DNA from: Conexibacter arvalis
GTDB lineage: Bacteria > Actinomycetota > Thermoleophilia > Solirubrobacterales > Solirubrobacteraceae
Assembly (NCBI RefSeq): GCF_014199525.1
Contig: NZ_JACHNU010000001.1
Location: 1,280,182-1,344,181 of the forward strand
DNA length: 64,000 bases
Reading direction: 5' to 3'
Under the pieces are notes generated by a model. The model was not told the origin of the DNA and searched no databases. It saw nothing but the letters and a program-made list of their open reading frames with translations. Shown here in pieces: positions 60,626 through 64,000 of this stretch (positions are counted from its first letter, which is position 1; every line of letters starts with the position of its first letter). A program made the translations under genes and the position numbers.

Positions 60626-62146
60626 TTGAACCGCCAACATGATGATTGGCTGCGTCCCAGGGACGACGGGCAGGGAAGTCTGCGATACGGCGCCACGCTG
60701 AGACGGTGGTGGTGGCTGATCGCGTTGACGACCCTCGTTGCGCTCATGGCCGCGGCGATCTACGTCACTGCTGCGCCGAAGGTCTACACCGCCGACGCCG
60801 AGCTGCTCGTGACGCCGGTCTCCGCCGGCGATCCGGCGACCTCGGGGCTCGGCCTCCTGACCGACTCGACAGACCCGACGCAGGTCGTCTCGACCGCGGC
60901 GCGGCTCGTCTCCTCGCCGGCCGTCGCGCTCGCGACCAGAGAACGGCTCGGCCTCTCCGAGTCGCCGCAGGAGCTGCTCGACGACGTGATCGTCGAGCCG
61001 GTCGCGCAGAGCAACCTGCTGGCGATCTCGGCCCGGCGCGGCGACGCCGCGGAGGCTGCGCGGCTCGCCAACGCCTACGCCGCCTCCGCCGTCGAGGTCC
61101 GCACCGAGCAGCTGCATCAGGAGGTCGCATCTCAGCTTCCGCAGCTGCAGCAGCAGCTCGACGCGGTCCCGCCCGGGGAGCGGACCGGACCCGGGACGCT
61201 CGGCGAGCGCGTCAGCGCGCTGCAGGCGCTCGCCGCGGCCCCCGACCCGACGGTGCGCGTCGCGACGCGGGCGCTCCCGCCCTTGGGCCCCTCCTCGCCG
61301 CAGCGCAAGCTGGCGCTCGGCGCCGGGCTGCTGTGCGGCCTGATCGTCGGCATCGGCGCCGCCTTCGCCGCGCAGGCGCTCGACCCGCGCCTGCGCCAGG
61401 AGGACCAGCTGCGGGCGCTCTTCCGGCTGCCGATCCTGGCGCGGATCCCGCGGCTGCGCAACGTCCAGCGGGGCCCGCTCACGCCGGGCGAGCTGACGCC
61501 GGCGGCGATCGAGTCGTACCGCACGCTGCGGGCGACGCTCGCCGCCGCGCTCGACCGCCGTTCGCGCTCGGTGCTGATCACCAGCTCGTCGCCGGGCGAG
61601 GGCAAGACGACGACCGCGATCGGCTTCGCGGAGGCGCTCGCGGTCAGCGGCCACCGCGTGCTGCTGATCGAGGGAGACCTGCGGCGGCCGTCGATCGGCG
61701 AGGCGCTCGGGATCGAGCCGACGGCGGGCATCGGCGCCGTGCTGCTCAACCGCGCGACGATCGAGCAGGCGGTCGTGACGAGCCCCGAGTACGGCGACAG
61801 GCTCGGCTTCCTGCTGGCGGAGCGGACATCGTCCTCCCTCGCCGACCGGCTGTCGCTGCCGACGGCGAGGGCGCTGGTCGCCGAGGCCGAGGCGGTCGCC
61901 GACTTCGTCGTGATCGACTCGCCGCCGCTGACCGAGGTGATCGACGCCCTGCCGCTCGCGCAGGAGGTCGACGCCGTCGTGATCATGACGCGGATCGGGA
62001 CGAGCCGGCTCAACCGCCTGCGCGAGCTGGGCGAGCTGCTGGCGCAGGGCGGCGTGACGCCGGCGGGCGTCGTCGTGCTCGGGCGTGAGCGGTCGGCCGA
62101 GACCGTCTACGAGGCCGGCCGGGACGTTGCGGGCGCCCCGGCCTGA
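60626..62146 (+). CDS. second Wzc/CapB-like chain-length regulator ATPase
   Basis: 506 residues from TTG 60626, chosen because GGAGG lies four to five bases upstream; ATG 60596 is in frame without a ribosome site. Membrane helix at about 28-48, Wzz-type extracytoplasmic coiled region, second helix near 230, then a P-loop domain: Walker A SSSPGEGKTTTA, A' LLIEGDLRRP and B FVVIDSPPLTE. The tyrosine-rich tail of true BY-kinases is absent (one Tyr in TVYEAG). Partner of the ligase encoded next. Few AGA codons. Confidence 0.85.
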   Translation: MNRQHDDWLRPRDDGQGSLRYGATLRRWWWLIALTTLVALMAAAIYVTAAPKVYTADAELLVTPVSAGDPATSGLGLLTDSTDPTQVVSTAARLVSSPAVALATRERLGLSESPQELLDDVIVEPVAQSNLLAISARRGDAAEAARLANAYAASAVEVRTEQLHQEVASQLPQLQQQLDAVPPGERTGPGTLGERVSALQALAAAPDPTVRVATRALPPLGPSSPQRKLALGAGLLCGLIVGIGAAFAAQALDPRLRQEDQLRALFRLPILARIPRLRNVQRGPLTPGELTPAAIESYRTLRATLAAALDRRSRSVLITSSSPGEGKTTTAIGFAEALAVSGHRVLLIEGDLRRPSIGEALGIEPTAGIGAVLLNRATIEQAVVTSPEYGDRLGFLLAERTSSSLADRLSLPTARALVAEAEAVADFVVIDSPPLTEVIDALPLAQEVDAVVIMTRIGTSRLNRLRELGELLAQGGVTPAGVVVLGRERSAETVYEAGRDVAGAPA

Positions 62147-63533
62147 GACGACCGCCGCCTGGGATCGGCTCGCCGGCGCGACCGGGCCGGCGATCGTCGG
62201 CGCCGCGGCGGTCGCCGCGGTGCTCGCCGGCGCCGCCAGCGGCGCCGATCCGCGGCTCGCCGTGCTGCTGACGGTCGGCGTCGTGTTCGCGGCGGTCGTC
62301 TTCGCCGACCTCTTCGCCGGCTTCGCGGTGATGGTCCTGTTCGCCTTCCTGGAGACGCTCTCGATGCTCGGCGGCGTCAGCCTCGCGAAGATGGCCGGGG
62401 CGCTGCTGCTGCTCGCGTGGCTGGCGGCGATGACGACGCGCGGCCGCCGCTCGCGCAACTTCTTCGTCGAGCGGCCGGGGCTGGCCTACCTCGTGCTCGC
62501 GTTCGTCGGGCTCAACGCGGTCTCGCTCGCGTGGTCGGAGGACGTCGGCGTCGGCATGTCGAGCGTCATGCGCTACGCGCTCAACGTCGCGCTGCTGCCG
62601 ATCGCCTACACCGCGATCGACGACCGCCGCGACGCCGTCGGCATCCTCGCGACGATCGTCGTCGGCGCGGCGATCGCGGCCGTCTCGGGGATCCTCACCG
62701 CGCCCGACGCCTCGGCCGGCAGCTACGTCCGCGCCGCCGGCAGCGTCGGCGACCCCAACGAGCTGGCCGCGGCGCTGGTCGTCGGGCTGGCGCTCGCGGT
62801 CGCCTTCGCCGTCAACCGCGGCTTCGCGCCGCTCTGGCGCATCGCCGCCGCGGCCGTGGCGGGGCTGTGCATGCTCGGGGTGCTGCTGTCGCTGTCGCGC
62901 GGCGGCCTGCTCGGCGTCTGCGCGCTGGTCGTGATCGCCGTCGCGATCGGCGGCCGCTGGCGCGGCCGACTGCTCGCCGGCGCGCTCGCGCTCGCCCTCG
63001 CCGGGGTCGGCTACTTCGCCTTCGTCGCGTCGCTGCCGGCGACCGAGCGCGTGCTGAACGTGGGCGGCGGGACCGGCCGCCTCGACCTCTGGACGGTCGG
63101 CGGGCGGATGGTCGAGGCCCAGCCGCTGACCGGCGTCGGCACCGGTCAGTTCCAGGTCGCCTCGATCCACTACCTGCTGCGGCCGGGAGCGCTGGAGCGC
63201 GGCGACCTGATCATCTCGACGCCGAAGGTGGCGCACAACACCTACCTCGAGGTCGTCGCGGAGGTCGGCATCGGCGGCGGGATCCTGTTCGGCGCGATCG
63301 CGCTCTTCTGCTTCGGCTGCGCCTGCGCCTCGATCGGCCGCTTCCGCGCGGCCGGCGACGAGCGGCTGGAGATCCTCGCGCGCGGGCTCGTCGCCGGGCT
63401 CGGCGCCTACTTCGTGACGATCCTGTTCATCTCCGAGAACTACTCGAAGCTGCTGTGGGCGCTGCTCAGCATCGGCCCGGCGCTGCTGGCGGTCGCGACC
63501 GCGGCGCGACGCGAACGGGAGGGACCGGCATGA
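62127..63533 (+). CDS. second O-antigen ligase / polymerase-like membrane protein
   Basis: About 468 residues from TTG 62127; GTG 62085 is an alternative. Overlaps the previous gene by 20 bases. Eleven or so membrane spans and the Wzy_C features LSLSRGGLLGVCALVV and HNTYLEVVAEVGIGGGI after a loop with LTGVGTGQF. Would polymerise or ligate exported glycan. The stop overlaps the next start (ATGA). Confidence 0.85.
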   Translation: MRAPRPETTAAWDRLAGATGPAIVGAAAVAAVLAGAASGADPRLAVLLTVGVVFAAVVFADLFAGFAVMVLFAFLETLSMLGGVSLAKMAGALLLLAWLAAMTTRGRRSRNFFVERPGLAYLVLAFVGLNAVSLAWSEDVGVGMSSVMRYALNVALLPIAYTAIDDRRDAVGILATIVVGAAIAAVSGILTAPDASAGSYVRAAGSVGDPNELAAALVVGLALAVAFAVNRGFAPLWRIAAAAVAGLCMLGVLLSLSRGGLLGVCALVVIAVAIGGRWRGRLLAGALALALAGVGYFAFVASLPATERVLNVGGGTGRLDLWTVGGRMVEAQPLTGVGTGQFQVASIHYLLRPGALERGDLIISTPKVAHNTYLEVVAEVGIGGGILFGAIALFCFGCACASIGRFRAAGDERLEILARGLVAGLGAYFVTILFISENYSKLLWALLSIGPALLAVATAARREREGPA

Positions 63534-64000
63534 GCGAGCGGTCGCTCGTCCAGGTGACGCTGTGGAACAGCCCGTATCTGGGCAACGTGATGACGAGCCA
63601 GCTCGCGCTCGCCGCGACCGTGCGGCGGGAGCTGGGTCTCGGCACGCACTTCGTCCTCGCCGACGGCGCCGCCGGACAGCCGTGGCTGGCGGACCTGGAG
63701 GCGGCCGGGACCACCTGGTCGGTGCTGCCGCCGCGCCGCGGCTGGAAGGCGCACCTCGCCCGCGCGGTGCGCGACCACGACGCCGCGCTCGTGCACACGC
63801 ACTTCACCGCCGCCGACCTGGCAGGGGCGCGCGTCGCCACCGCCGCGGGGATCCCGTGCGTCTGGCACGTGCGCACCGGCTTCAACGGCTACCCGCCGCG
63901 CCAGCGGGCGAAGGACCTCGTGAAGATGCGGCTCGTCGCCCGCCGCGACGTGGCGCGGATCGTCGCCGTCTCGCCGTGGCTCGGAGAGCTGGTGAGACGG
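63530..64000 (+). CDS. glycosyltransferase (GT4-like), 5' part
   Basis: 157 codons are visible and the frame runs off the right edge. It starts MSERSLVQVTLWNSPYLGNVM, with ALVHTHFTAADLAGARVA and CVWHVRTGF, the N-terminal half of a GT-B glycosyltransferase of the GT4 group. ATGA overlap with the ligase gene shows it belongs to the same operon. Confidence 0.78.
   Translation, partial: MSERSLVQVTLWNSPYLGNVMTSQLALAATVRRELGLGTHFVLADGAAGQPWLADLEAAGTTWSVLPPRRGWKAHLARAVRDHDAALVHTHFTAADLAGARVATAAGIPCVWHVRTGFNGYPPRQRAKDLVKMRLVARRDVARIVAVSPWLGELVRR

Noticed and set aside
1-64000. Insertion sequences, prophage genes, CRISPR arrays, rRNA
   Set aside because: No transposase, integrase, phage structural gene, regularly spaced repeat or rRNA signature was seen in either strand.

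Overview
The window is high-GC DNA (sampled 60-base lines reach 73-77% G+C). It looks like an actinobacterium of the Thermoleophilia / Solirubrobacterales type (Conexibacter- or Solirubrobacter-like). The grounds are the G+C, GTG/TTG starts, many leaderless-looking promoters, a glucosyl-3-phosphoglycerate synthase, large secreted proteins of unknown function, and an SRP RNA with an Alu domain. This placement is an inference; no rRNA is present to prove it.

Left third (1-25.5 kb), general functions: the 3' end of a secreted Arg/Lys-tailed protein; a ROK regulator heading a sugar ABC transporter operon (binding protein, ATPase, permease); a homocysteine S-methyltransferase-like protein; a hemolysin-III membrane protein; a giant LuxR/AAA regulator; gpgS; secreted proteins; a MecA-type class B penicillin-binding protein; a YceH-like protein; an M29 aminopeptidase; tRNA-Ser(GGA); a ribbon-helix-helix protein; and a fatty-acid-hydroxylase-like enzyme. 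At 22.2-22.9 kb a membrane-protein gene carries a frameshift. At 22,989-25,306 two overlapping minus-strand genes of clearly lower G+C encode a methyltransferase with two Myb-like repeats and a protein with a PD-(D/E)XK-like nuclease segment. They look like an unrecognised restriction-modification-like pair and sit next to tRNA-Val(CAC).

Right two thirds (25.6-64 kb) form an exopolysaccharide / cell-surface glycan region that continues past the right edge. It holds a sugar-nucleotide transferase, two DegT-type aminotransferases (one without the catalytic lysine), a PHP phosphatase, secreted beta-helix proteins, at least seven glycosyltransferases, a flippase, a polysaccharide deacetylase, two O-antigen ligase-like proteins, two Wzc/CapB-like ATPases, a UDP-sugar dehydrogenase, two epimerases and two acyltransferases. 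A cyclic-di-GMP-I riboswitch (38,366-38,459) precedes a secreted putative glycoside hydrolase, which suggests c-di-GMP control of glycan trimming. Embedded at 48,956-53,969 is a five-gene overlapping operon: formyltransferase, luciferase-like flavin monooxygenase, DltA-like adenylation enzyme, carrier protein and GNAT. It looks like a small carrier-protein pathway that makes and transfers an unusual acyl or aminoacyl group, probably onto the glycan. A large-type SRP RNA lies at about 55.3-55.5 kb.

Two genome-wide habits stand out. At least twelve genes have a TANNNT (mostly TAGNNT) hexamer 6-8 bases before the start codon, the hallmark of leaderless mRNAs. The codon AGA, normally very rare at this G+C, is the main arginine codon in several exported or transport proteins but nearly absent from neighbouring genes.
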